Assembly (NCBI GenBank): GCA_965221605.1
Contig: CBDCSK010000013.1
Location: 124,001 to 188,000, forward strand
From: Aldehydirespirator sp965221605
Lineage (GTDB): Bacteria; Actinomycetota; Acidimicrobiia; Acidimicrobiales; Aldehydirespiratoraceae
DNA length: 64,000 nucleotides
Direction: 5' to 3'
Each line of letters begins with the position of its first letter. Positions within the stretch are counted from its first letter, which is position 1. Made by a program: the position numbers and the translations under genes. The notes beneath the pieces are model-generated. The model was given only the letters and a program-made list of their open reading frames with translations. It did not search any database and was not told where the DNA came from. Below, in pieces: positions 1 to 8,134 of this stretch.

Positions 1-992
1 CCGCCGAGGGAGGGATCCGCCACGAACTCCTCCACTCTGATGCACGCCACATCGTGTTCCGGCGTGACGCGTTCCAACGCCGGCTCTGCCTGGGAACATG
101 CGGGAACGGCCATGGGGCAGCGCGGCTCCAGCGGGCAGCCCGGCGGACGCTCCAGGGGACTGGGTATCTCGCCCTTCAGCTCGACCGGTGGTGGCGGCAG
201 CGCCGGATCGAGCTCCAGCGCGGACTCCAGCAGCGCACGGGTGTAGGGGTGCAGGGGGTCTGCGAACAGCGCGGCGGTCGGGCCCTGCTCCACGATCTTG
301 CCCAAGTACATGATGGCCAGCCGATCGGTCACGGATCGAACTGCAAGGAGGTCGTGGCTGATCAACAGGATCGCCATCGACCGGTCGGAACGGACCCGGC
401 GGATCAGCTCCAGCACCCCGGCCCGGGCATCGGGATCGAGCGAGGTCGTGGGCTCGTCCAACACGAGTAGCTGGGGATCCCTCACCAGCGCCCGGGCTAT
501 CGAGGCACGTTGGAGGGTCTCGTCGGGTGCTTCTGCCACCCCGCCCAGCAGGTCCGACGGGGTGAGGCCGACCGATTCAGCCGCGTCCCTGACTCGCCGC
601 GCCAGTTCGTCGCCGAGGCGCATGCCGGCCGCCTGCACCGGGTCGGCGATCGCCTGCCAGATACGGAACTGCCGGTTGAACGATTCTCGAGGCTCCTGGA
701 AGACCATGCCCATCGTCGTGGCGGGATCATGCCACTGCAGTTCCCCTCCGTCCGGCGTCAGCAACCGCATGAAGCAGCGGCCGACGGTGCTCTTCCCCGA
801 TCCGCTCTCACCGACGAGTCCCAGCACCTCGCCCGTGCGTATCTCCAACGAGACTCCAGCCACCGCCACCAAGTCCCGGCCCCTCTTGAGGCGGAAGACC
901 TTTCGCAGGCCCCTGGCGCTAGCGACTACCCGCGCAGCATCACCGCTGTCCATCGAACTCTCGCCGCCTGCAGCGCCGTCGCCGTCGCCCAT
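1..992 (-). CDS. Oligopeptide/dipeptide ABC transporter ATPase, OppF/DppF-like (3' end outside window)
   Basis: The reading frame is open from the ATG at 992 to the left edge, so the C-terminus is missing. It is a cytoplasmic nucleotide-binding subunit of a peptide-type importer. Visible motifs are a canonical Walker A GESGSGKST (about residues 61-69), Q-loop Gln99, Walker B with D179-E180 and an H-loop His213. A C-terminal oligopeptide-transporter extension with spaced Cys residues follows (CPLEPRC). The C-loop is abnormal: APDET stands at 155-159 where LSGGQ is expected, although the following QRASIARAL is conserved. The ATG overlaps the stop of the preceding ATPase gene (TGATG), so the two are probably translationally coupled. 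The family is clear; the substrate is not. Confidence 0.9.
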   Translation of the reverse strand, partial: MGDGDGAAGGESSMDSGDAARVVASARGLRKVFRLKRGRDLVAVAGVSLEIRTGEVLGLVGESGSGKSTVGRCFMRLLTPDGGELQWHDPATTMGMVFQEPRESFNRQFRIWQAIADPVQAAGMRLGDELARRVRDAAESVGLTPSDLLGGVAEAPDETLQRASIARALVRDPQLLVLDEPTTSLDPDARAGVLELIRRVRSDRSMAILLISHDLLAVRSVTDRLAIMYLGKIVEQGPTAALFADPLHPYTRALLESALELDPALPPPPVELKGEIPSPLERPPGCPLEPRCPMAVPACSQAEPALERVTPEHDVACIRVEEFVADPSLG

Positions 993-1777
993 CAGACTCT
1001 CGCCCTGGCCAGCATGGCGACACCGGTCTCACTGGCGGGACCAGCGAAGAATGTGGCCGGATCGGTGTGCTCAACCACCGTTCCCGCCTTCAACACGGTG
1101 ATCGTGGACGCGTAGTGGGCAACGATCCCGAGATCCTGAGTGGCGATGACCAGCGTGAACCCCTCGCTGCCCTGCAACTCGGCCAGCAGATCGAGGATCT
1201 GGCGCGAGATGGTGACGTCGAGACCACTGGTCGGATCGTCGGCGGCAAGCACGGCAGGCTTCAGCAGAAGGGCCATCGCGATCAGAACCCGCTTGCGCAT
1301 GCCGCCGCTGAGTTCATCGGGTATGGACGCGAGGACTCGGTCGGGATCGGCGATGCCCAGCTTGGTGAGGTCGACCGCCGCCTCGGCGAGGAGCGACTCC
1401 CGGCGGCTCCGGCGCGGTGCCCCGGCCCGGCGCGCCCGGACCGAGCAGACGTCGAGGAAATGCTGATCGATCCGCTCGACGGGATTCAGCGCCTCGCGCC
1501 CGGAGGGAGGCAGGTACATGAGTCGCTCCCGGCGGGCCGCGAGGCGCTCGCGCGCCCTCAGAGAGACCAGATCCAAGCCGTCGGCCCGGAGCCGCCCACT
1601 CACTTCGGCGTCCTCGGGCCACATCCCCACCAGGGACCGCAGCAGCACCGTCTTGGAGGAGCCCCGCTCACCGATCACGGCGTGAGTCCGTCCTGCCGCC
1701 AGCTCCAAGCTCACCCCGCTCACCAGTGCCTTGCCGCCGACGCTCAGCGCGAAGCCGTCGAGTTCCAGAGCGCTCAC
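992..1777 (-). CDS. Oligopeptide/dipeptide ABC transporter ATPase, OppD/DppD-like, with degenerate catalytic motifs
   Basis: The GTG start at 1777 is chosen because it overlaps the permease stop (GTGA); a longer upstream frame only shadows the permease. The product is 261 residues and ABC-ATPase shaped, with a canonical signature LSGGM at about 156-160. The nucleotide-hydrolysis residues are altered: Walker A reads GERGSSKT (36-43), the Q-loop Gln is absent (MYLPP), Walker B ends ADDP so the catalytic Glu is Asp181, and the H-loop His is Gln214 (ATQD). This subunit should form the inactive half of a heterodimer with the next ATPase, whose C-loop is the degenerate one. That is inference from motifs. 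The gene is otherwise uninterrupted. Confidence 0.88.
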   Translation of the reverse strand: MSALELDGFALSVGGKALVSGVSLELAAGRTHAVIGERGSSKTVLLRSLVGMWPEDAEVSGRLRADGLDLVSLRARERLAARRERLMYLPPSGREALNPVERIDQHFLDVCSVRARRAGAPRRSRRESLLAEAAVDLTKLGIADPDRVLASIPDELSGGMRKRVLIAMALLLKPAVLAADDPTSGLDVTISRQILDLLAELQGSEGFTLVIATQDLGIVAHYASTITVLKAGTVVEHTDPATFFAGPASETGVAMLARARV

Positions 1778-2676
1778 GAGAACGACCTCTCGGCCCAGCG
1801 GCGCGACCGGGAGACACGCGTGCCGCTGGTGGAGCCGGGCGCCTCGCGCAATCCCTCGCCCAGCAGAGAGAAGCCGAAGACGGTCAGCGCGAGCGACAGC
1901 CCGGGGAACAGCGACGGCCACCACTGGCCCGTGGACAGTTGCGCCGACCCCTCGGCGATCATCACGCCCCACTCGGCCGTGGGCACGCGCACTCCAGCAC
2001 CCACGAAGCTGAGCCCGGCCGTCAACAGGATCGAGAAGCCGATCATCACCGAGACCAGCGAGGCCGCCGGCCCGAGGGCGTTGGGCAGAACATGGCGGAA
2101 GGCGATCCGCAGTCTGCTCCAGCCCGCGATCAGCGCGGCCTCAACGAACGCCTCGTCGCGAAGGACTAGCACGCCGGTGCGGATCTGACGCACGAACACG
2201 GGCGTGTTCACGAACGCGAGGCCGAGCACGAGGTTGAGAGCGCCCGTTCCCAGGACCGCCACCAGCGCCAGGGCGAACACGAAGACCGGGAACGCCTGCA
2301 TGATGTCCATGCCGCGCATGATGATCTGCGATGCGAAGCCGCCGAGTCCTCCCCGGTCCTCGAACATGCCTGCCACGGTCCCGAGCGGCACTCCGATCAC
2401 GAACGCGATCAACGTGGCCAGCAAGCCGATGGTGAGGTCCACCCTCGGCGCGTAGAGGGTCCGCGTGAACACGTCCATGGCTCGGCGGTCCGTGCCGAAC
2501 AGCTGATCGAAACCGGGGGAGGCGAGCACCTCGTCAGTGATCTCCTCGGGCCCGAAGGGTGTCAGGACGGGCGCGAGAATGGTGGACAGCGCGATGACCG
2601 CGACGATCATCAGCCCCCACCTGACCTTCGCGTTGGAGATCAGGGCGCCCCGGCGTGAGGAACTCCGGCGACTCAC
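1774..2676 (-). CDS. Peptide-type ABC transporter permease, DppC/OppC-like
   Basis: A 300-residue inner-membrane permease of the binding-protein-dependent transport family. It has an N-terminal membrane segment (about residues 19-38, LMIVAVIALSTILAPVL) and several further hydrophobic helices. The EAA-type cytoplasmic loop (EAALIAGWSRLRIAFRHVLP) contacts the ATPases. Length and layout are normal for DppC. The ATG at 2676 overlaps the stop of the dppB-like gene (ATGA), and its own stop overlaps the GTG of the ATPase gene, so the four genes are tightly coupled. The last 25 residues are Ser/Arg-rich. Confidence 0.92.
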   Translation of the reverse strand: MSRRSSSRRGALISNAKVRWGLMIVAVIALSTILAPVLTPFGPEEITDEVLASPGFDQLFGTDRRAMDVFTRTLYAPRVDLTIGLLATLIAFVIGVPLGTVAGMFEDRGGLGGFASQIIMRGMDIMQAFPVFVFALALVAVLGTGALNLVLGLAFVNTPVFVRQIRTGVLVLRDEAFVEAALIAGWSRLRIAFRHVLPNALGPAASLVSVMIGFSILLTAGLSFVGAGVRVPTAEWGVMIAEGSAQLSTGQWWPSLFPGLSLALTVFGFSLLGEGLREAPGSTSGTRVSRSRRWAERSFS

Positions 2677-3740
2677 GACTCCGTCCTCCCCAGGCGCGGG
2701 TCGACAGCGAGCAGCGCTATGTCAGCGATCAGATAGTTGGCGATGTTGAAGAACGCCGCCATGACGATGAAGCCCTGGATCGCGGCGAAGTCCGCGCCCC
2801 GAACGGCCTGCACGGCGTACTGTCCGACGCCGCCCCAGGCGAACACCTGCTCGACCAGCACAGCGCCACCGAGCAGGAAGCCGTTGGTGATGGCGGCGAC
2901 GGTGATCACCGGCGGAAGGGCCAGGCGGGTCGCTCGTCGCAGCGCCAGGGCCGGCCTCACTCCGGCGCTGGAGTACAGATCGACGAAGCCTGCGCCGAAG
3001 GCCTGCTCGCTGGAGGCGTTCGCGACCTTGACGATCAGCCCCGAATAGACGAGCGTCAGCGTGAGCACCGGCAGCGCCAGGTGCTGGACCGCCAACCAGA
3101 GGGTGGCGAGGTCGCCGGTCAAGACGGAGTCCACCGTGTACATGCCGGTGATCCGGTCCGGGGGCGACTCGAAGCCCAAGCGTCCGATCGGCGGCGGGAA
3201 GAGTTCCCACTTGAATGAGAACAGGTACAGCAGGATCAGCGCAAGCCAGAAGTCCGGGACCGACCCCGAGAACATGGCGTAGCCGAATATTGCCTTGCCG
3301 GACCGCTTCTCCCTCCGCCTGGCCAGCGCCACCCCCAGCGGCACGCCGATAAGCAGCGAAACCAGCAGGGCGAACAGGATCAGCTCGAGGGTGGCCGGAC
3401 CCCGCTGCCACAAGTCGACGGAGACGTCCTGGCCGGTGGTCAGCGACTTGCCCAGGTCGCCTCTGACCAGGTTCCCCAGGTAGGTGACGTACTGGACCGG
3501 TAGCGGATCGTCCAGGCCCAAGTGGCGCCGAAGTTCGGCCAGCGTCTCCGGACTCGCAGCCGGGCCGGCGAGAACCCGGGCCGGGTCACCCGGCACGAGA
3601 CGGATCAGGAAGAAGGCCAGGGTGGCCGCGCCGGCCAGCTGGATGACGATGAAGCGGAACCGCCGGCCGATCAGCGAGCCGAAGCGCCCCAGCGGCAGCC
3701 CGCGCCTCGCCGTGGCGGCTTCAGCGGCCTCGGAAGCCAT
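2673..3740 (-). CDS. Peptide-type ABC transporter permease, DppB/OppB-like
   Basis: A 355-residue integral membrane subunit. The first helix carries the usual DppB start pattern followed by LVPGDPARVLAG, the conserved periplasmic motif after transmembrane helix 1. The EAA-like loop lies near ALALRRATRLALPPVITV. It lies 83 bp downstream of the binding-protein gene and overlaps the dppC-like gene by 4 bp. With the two ATPases and the lipoprotein it makes a complete five-gene importer operon read leftward. An N-terminal extension of about 25 residues rich in Ala and Arg precedes the first membrane segment. Confidence 0.92.
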   Translation of the reverse strand: MASEAAEAATARRGLPLGRFGSLIGRRFRFIVIQLAGAATLAFFLIRLVPGDPARVLAGPAASPETLAELRRHLGLDDPLPVQYVTYLGNLVRGDLGKSLTTGQDVSVDLWQRGPATLELILFALLVSLLIGVPLGVALARRREKRSGKAIFGYAMFSGSVPDFWLALILLYLFSFKWELFPPPIGRLGFESPPDRITGMYTVDSVLTGDLATLWLAVQHLALPVLTLTLVYSGLIVKVANASSEQAFGAGFVDLYSSAGVRPALALRRATRLALPPVITVAAITNGFLLGGAVLVEQVFAWGGVGQYAVQAVRGADFAAIQGFIVMAAFFNIANYLIADIALLAVDPRLGRTES

Positions 3741-3823
3741 GTGCCCCGGTCATGGGACCGGCAGCGGGCGGCGGGCGCCGCGGATGCGAACGCCGACCGC
3801 CCCGCGTGCCGCGCTGGCGTGTA

Positions 3824-5539
3824 TCAGCTCCTCGACAGGTCGTAGAACCATATCTGGTTGTTCGGATACCAGGTGTAGCCCTCGATGTCAGAGCCGAACC
3901 CGTACCGGGTGGGAGCGCCGACGACTGACAGGTGCGGCACCTCGTCAGCGAGGATCTGCTGGACCTCGTCGACTAGTGCTGTGCGCTCGGCCCCCGGGAG
4001 CACCGACAGCGACGCTGCGATGGCTTCATCGAACCGCGGGTTGTTGAAGCCCCCGAAGCTCAAGAACCCGGTCGGCCCCGAAACGTAGAGCTGGTAGTGG
4101 TACGGAATCTCCGAGACGATGGCGTAGCCCTGGTGCAACACGATTCCGATATCGCCGGAGTTGGCCTGCTCCAGGTAGCTGGCCGCGGGCCTGGTGTCAA
4201 TCTCCACATTGACTCCGATCTGCGACAGGGAGTCGCGGATGAGCACCGCGACGTCGTCGTGATCGGACACGTCGGCGTTGACGAGCAGCGAGATGTCGAA
4301 TCCGTCGGCATGACCGGCCTCGGCGAGCAGTGCCCTGGCCGTGTCGATGTCGCCGCCCGTGGGATACGGCCAGAGATCGGCGTTGTAGCCCGGATACTCC
4401 TCGGGGGCCACCAGCCGGAGTGCCTTCGCGTTGCCATCGTATACGCTGCTCACGATCTGATCGGAGTTCAGCGCGTACTGCAGAGCCTGGCGCACCTTCG
4501 CATCCGCTGTGGGTCCGCCCAGGGTGTTCATGGCGCCGAAGATGACCTGGTTGCGCACAACGGACACGGTCTTGCCCTCGTCGGCGCCGAGGGATTCGAG
4601 CTCGCGGCTGGAGAGGTTCTCGGCTATGTCGATCTCGCCTTGGCGCAGAAGAGTCAGGCGCTGCGAGGAGTCGGGAATCTCGCGGTAGATGACCTCCTCG
4701 AAGAACGGCTCGCCGCGCCAGTAGTTCTTGTTGCTCTTCAGCACGAGCTGGACGCCCGGCGTGAACTCGTCGACGTAGTACGGCCCGAATCCCATGGTGT
4801 CCAGCTGCATCCATTCGGTGGCCCAGGGATCATCGTCGGTGGCCATCTCCTTGGCTACCGCCGAGTCGACCGGGCTGATCGTCTGGAGCTGCAGGGCTCG
4901 CAGCAGCAGCGGGTTCGGGGCGGTGATGGTGATCTCCACCGTGTAGTCGTCAATGACCCTGACCGCGTCCATTGACGGGATCTTGGCGATGCCGACGACG
5001 AAGGCGCCAATGACCCCGACGCCGAAGTTGCGCGCCAGCATCCAGCGGACGTCCTCGGAAGTGAACTCGTTGCCTGCCGCGCTCACGACCCCCTGCCTCA
5101 GATGCAGGGTGTACGTGAGATTGTCGGCGGAAACCTCGAACGACTCAACCAGACCGGGCACCATTCCGGCGTCGCCCTTGGCCAACTCCGTCGCGGAGCG
5201 GACGCCATCGGCGCCCGGCTCGGCCTCAAACCAGAAGAGCGAGTCGAGAACCGTCGTGATGATCTCCACGGACTCCTGGCCCGGCGCGAACTCGGGGTCG
5301 AGGGTCACCGGAAGAGCAGCCACGCCGACCCGCAGGGTGCGATCAGCGGAAGGGGCCTCCGGCTCCGCCGGCTCGGGCTCCTCCGCCGGCTCGGGCTCCT
5401 CCACCGGCTCGGGCTCCTCCGCGAGCGCTGGCTCGGGCGCGGCCGTCGGCTGCTCGGCACCGTCATCGTCGTCGCCGCATGACGCGGCCACGAGGCTCAG
5501 CGCCAGCAGCAATAGCAGCAGTCCCTTCGAGAGCTTCAT
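3824..5539 (-). CDS. Extracellular solute-binding lipoprotein, family 5 (peptide/nickel type)
   Basis: The ATG at 5539 is chosen because it begins a lipoprotein signal peptide (KLSKGLLLLLLALSLVAASC, lipobox Cys21) and has GGAGGAAC just upstream; longer frames lack both. The mature protein begins with an acidic DDDD stretch and a Glu-Pro repeat linker (about residues 33-63), probably a spacer from the membrane. A full SBP_bac_5 domain follows (TLRVGVAALPVTLDPEF, then LRQGVVSAAGNEFTSEDV). It should capture the transporter's substrate outside the cell and is first in the operon. The substrate is not evident. The adjacent amidase might process imported amides, but that is context only. Confidence 0.92.
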   Translation of the reverse strand: MKLSKGLLLLLLALSLVAASCGDDDDGAEQPTAAPEPALAEEPEPVEEPEPAEEPEPAEPEAPSADRTLRVGVAALPVTLDPEFAPGQESVEIITTVLDSLFWFEAEPGADGVRSATELAKGDAGMVPGLVESFEVSADNLTYTLHLRQGVVSAAGNEFTSEDVRWMLARNFGVGVIGAFVVGIAKIPSMDAVRVIDDYTVEITITAPNPLLLRALQLQTISPVDSAVAKEMATDDDPWATEWMQLDTMGFGPYYVDEFTPGVQLVLKSNKNYWRGEPFFEEVIYREIPDSSQRLTLLRQGEIDIAENLSSRELESLGADEGKTVSVVRNQVIFGAMNTLGGPTADAKVRQALQYALNSDQIVSSVYDGNAKALRLVAPEEYPGYNADLWPYPTGGDIDTARALLAEAGHADGFDISLLVNADVSDHDDVAVLIRDSLSQIGVNVEIDTRPAASYLEQANSGDIGIVLHQGYAIVSEIPYHYQLYVSGPTGFLSFGGFNNPRFDEAIAASLSVLPGAERTALVDEVQQILADEVPHLSVVGAPTRYGFGSDIEGYTWYPNNQIWFYDLSRS

Positions 5540-5722
5540 GTTGTTCCTCCTGGTACATCCTCGCCTCGCGGCGGCCGTCTGAGCTAGCCAGGTGAGACCC
5601 AGGGCGATGAGACCGCGCTCGGCGTCCATAATTGTAGGACATTTTGGAGTACCGTCAAGTGCGCTGGCATCCCGTGCGACGAGTGAGCGCCTGCGGCTCA
5701 TGACGGAGCGGTGGCCGGCAGC

Positions 5723-7135
5723 TCAGAGACCGTGGTGCGGAAGCGCCGGTGAGGGCGGAACCGCGGAGTCCCAGTCAAGGATCTGCTGCATGGCCGAGCC
5801 GCAGTCGAAGAGGTGTTCATCGCCGAAGGGTGCTCCGACAAGCTGAACCCCTATAGGAAGGCCCTGCTCGCCCAGTCGCAGTGGAACAGTCAGAGCCGGA
5901 TGACCGGTGAGAGAGAACGGCACCAGCGGTCGGACGAGCGTCAGGTCTCTCGGGGCCGACTCGCCGGTGGGGAACACGACCGTGTCGGTGTCGACGCGGG
6001 GGGCCACCACCTGCTGAGAGGGCGCAAGCAGGACATCCGCGTGGGCGAGCGCAGCGTCGATCCGGCCGCGCTGCACGACTCGGAGGCGCTGGGCGTCCAC
6101 ATAGTCGACTGCCGTCAGATCGGCGGCCATCTCCAGGTAGGCGAGCACATCGGCGCCGTACCGTTCGGGACAGCTCCCGAGCCACGGCCGGTGATAGGAG
6201 GCTGACTCCGCCAGAAGGATGACGAATAGCGTGGCCGTCAACTCGTCGGGATCGCCGATCGAGACCAGCTCGACCGCGGCCCCGGCGGCAATGAGCGCTT
6301 CCAGCAGATCATCGAGCGTGTCCGCCACCTCGGACTCGAGGGGCTCCATCAATTCGGAAGCCACCGCCACCCGCAGCGACGCGAGACCCGACCCGGACAA
6401 ACCCGGGTCGTGAGACGCCTCCTTCGGCGGTCCGGCTTCGCCCGCCCCGGTCCCCGACAACACGCTGAACAGGAGGGCGCAGTCCCCGACGGTGCGGGTC
6501 ATGGGCCCAACCGTGTCCAGGGACCAGGCCAGGGGCACGACTCCCCGGCAGCTGACTCGCCCGTAGGTGGGCTTGAGACCGACTGTCCCGCAGAGCGCGG
6601 CGGGCTCTCGCACCGATCCGGCGGTGTCGGTGCCCAGCGCTCCGAACGCCTCGCCCGCGGCGACCGCGGCCGCTGAGCCGCCGCTCGACCCGCCCGGCAT
6701 GCGATCCAGATCCCAGGGATTGCGCGTCGGCGGAGTCAGCGCGCCGTAAGCGAACTCGTGGGTGTTGGCCTTGGCCAAGATGATCGCGCCCGCATCTCTC
6801 AGCCGGGCAATCACCACCGCATCGGCCGCGGCGATGGAGCCGGCAAGGATCTCCGAGCCCGCCTCGGTCGGGGCGCCCGAGACGTCGATCAGGTCCTTGA
6901 CCACGACTGGCACGCCGTGGAGGGGACCGCGCCACCGTCCACCGGCGAGCTCCCGGTCCGCCTGCTCGGCTCGGCCGATCGCCTGCTCTCCCAGCACGGT
7001 AACGAGGGCTTGAATGTGCGGCTCCCACTGCTCGACACGGGCAAGGCATGCATTTACCAGTTCGGCGGCGGTCGCCTCCCGACTGCGCAGCCGCCGGGCC
7101 GCTTCGGTCAGGCTCAGCCCCGCGAGGTCGCTCAC
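5723..7135 (-). CDS. Amidase-signature hydrolase (GatA/AtzF-like amidase)
   Basis: A 470-residue amidase of the Ser-cisSer-Lys family that hydrolyses carboxylic amide bonds. The catalytic Lys is K80 in VPVVVKDLID, the serine-glycine signature is GGSSGGSAA (about 148-156), and the nucleophile is Ser174 in GTDTAGSVREPAA. The usual Gly before GS is Ala here, and SVR replaces SIR, both mild changes. The ATG overlaps the stop of a 62-codon gene by 4 bp, an arrangement seen for amidases with AtzG-like partners. This may be a free amidase rather than the GatA subunit, since no gatB or gatC is adjacent. Confidence 0.9.
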   Translation of the reverse strand: MSDLAGLSLTEAARRLRSREATAAELVNACLARVEQWEPHIQALVTVLGEQAIGRAEQADRELAGGRWRGPLHGVPVVVKDLIDVSGAPTEAGSEILAGSIAAADAVVIARLRDAGAIILAKANTHEFAYGALTPPTRNPWDLDRMPGGSSGGSAAAVAAGEAFGALGTDTAGSVREPAALCGTVGLKPTYGRVSCRGVVPLAWSLDTVGPMTRTVGDCALLFSVLSGTGAGEAGPPKEASHDPGLSGSGLASLRVAVASELMEPLESEVADTLDDLLEALIAAGAAVELVSIGDPDELTATLFVILLAESASYHRPWLGSCPERYGADVLAYLEMAADLTAVDYVDAQRLRVVQRGRIDAALAHADVLLAPSQQVVAPRVDTDTVVFPTGESAPRDLTLVRPLVPFSLTGHPALTVPLRLGEQGLPIGVQLVGAPFGDEHLFDCGSAMQQILDWDSAVPPSPALPHHGL

Positions 7136-7320
7136 CGCGGCGCGGTCTCGTCGGGCGCCTCGAGCCGATACACCAGCGCCATCGGCGTGTCTTGCGGCAT
7201 CCGGCGGGCTGACTGACTGACGGTGGCCGCGAGCGCACCGGCCAGGTTCGATGCACCGTCGTCGCTTGGACCGGCGTCGCTTATGTCGTCCTGCCGTTCA
7301 GGTCGGATCTCGCCGGCCAC
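7132..7320 (-). CDS. Small AtzG-like amidase partner (putative)
   Basis: A 62-residue frame with a GTG start whose stop overlaps the amidase start (ATGA). Known short partners of amidases (AtzG-like, DUF4089) have a helical body and a C-terminal stretch resembling PAxVYRP. Here the tail MALVYRLEAPDE is similar, and the size and position fit. Similarity is weak and the N-terminus is Asp/Gly rich, so the assignment rests mainly on context. No strong ribosome-binding site is visible before the GTG. Confidence 0.5.
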   Translation of the reverse strand: MAGEIRPERQDDISDAGPSDDGASNLAGALAATVSQSARRMPQDTPMALVYRLEAPDETAPR

Positions 7321-7338
7321 GATCCGAGAGTAGCGATC

Positions 7339-8130
7339 TCAGAATCGGGCGGTCACGAAGGCGATGACCTTCTCGGCGTATGTCTGTGGCACGCGTACGG
7401 GAAGCTGCCCTCCGAGGCCGGGGACGATCTCGATGCGGGCGTCGGGCAGCAGTGCGGCCGCCGGTTCGTCCATGTCGGCGAAGATGTCGTGCTCCGCATC
7501 AAGCAGCAGCGTAGGGCAGGACAGTCGCGGCAGGCGCGGCTCGGGGTCGTAGCGGAAGGCGGCGTTGTAGGCCCACTCGTAACGCTCCAGCACATTGAGG
7601 ATCTGCGTGACACCGACATTGAGAATGCCCGCAGCGCTATCGGCGCCCCATATGCGCTGGTAGCGCTCCCAAGCCCACCTCAGATGACTGCCGTCGGAGG
7701 CCGGCGTCATCGGAGGCGACCAGGAGGCCAGGAACTCTCTGCGGCGCTCCTCGGACATGAGCGGCACGCCGGTGAGCACGGCGCAGGTGACCCGGTCGGC
7801 GCCGGCCTGGAGTCCAACCTCCAGCGCGAGCGACGCGCCTGTATGGACTCCGGCCACCGCGAAGCGCTCGATCCCCAGCCCGTCGATGGCTCGAAGGAGC
7901 GCGGCCGCGTAGTGGGGTATCTCGAATTCATCCGACGGGGGCGGATCCGACAGGCCGTATCCCGGCGTGTCGAGGGCGAAGGCCCTCAAGGATCTCCCCA
8001 GATGGGGCAGCGCTGCCTCGTAGGCGACCGACGACAGCGGTGACTCGTGGAAGAAGACGGCCGCGGGGCCGCCGCCGGCCGACCGGTAGTGGACTTGGCC
8101 CCAGTCGCTGTCGACGTAGCCCCGTTTCAT
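7339..8130 (-). CDS. Alpha/beta-hydrolase-fold protein with replaced catalytic residues
   Basis: The ATG at 8130 lies 4 bases past the CoA-transferase stop; longer frames overlap that gene. The 263-residue product has the alpha/beta-hydrolase order: an oxyanion region near FFHESPLSS, the DTPGYGLSDPP strand-loop, the nucleophile elbow, the LLLDAEHDIFADMD acid region and a C-terminal GG loop. The elbow reads GVHTG (94-98), so His96 replaces the nucleophilic Ser. The usual C-terminal catalytic His position reads GGQLP, with Gln242. The protein may be non-hydrolytic or use other chemistry. It sits between an amidase and a CaiB-family transferase, suggesting a shared catabolic cluster. Confidence 0.82.
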   Translation of the reverse strand: MKRGYVDSDWGQVHYRSAGGGPAAVFFHESPLSSVAYEAALPHLGRSLRAFALDTPGYGLSDPPPSDEFEIPHYAAALLRAIDGLGIERFAVAGVHTGASLALEVGLQAGADRVTCAVLTGVPLMSEERRREFLASWSPPMTPASDGSHLRWAWERYQRIWGADSAAGILNVGVTQILNVLERYEWAYNAAFRYDPEPRLPRLSCPTLLLDAEHDIFADMDEPAAALLPDARIEIVPGLGGQLPVRVPQTYAEKVIAFVTARF

Positions 8131-8134
8131 GGGA

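Noticed and set aside
298..1101. Rightward open frame over the ABC ATPase genes
   Set aside because: Arg/Ser/Pro-rich shadow of the leftward ATPases, which carry clear motifs.
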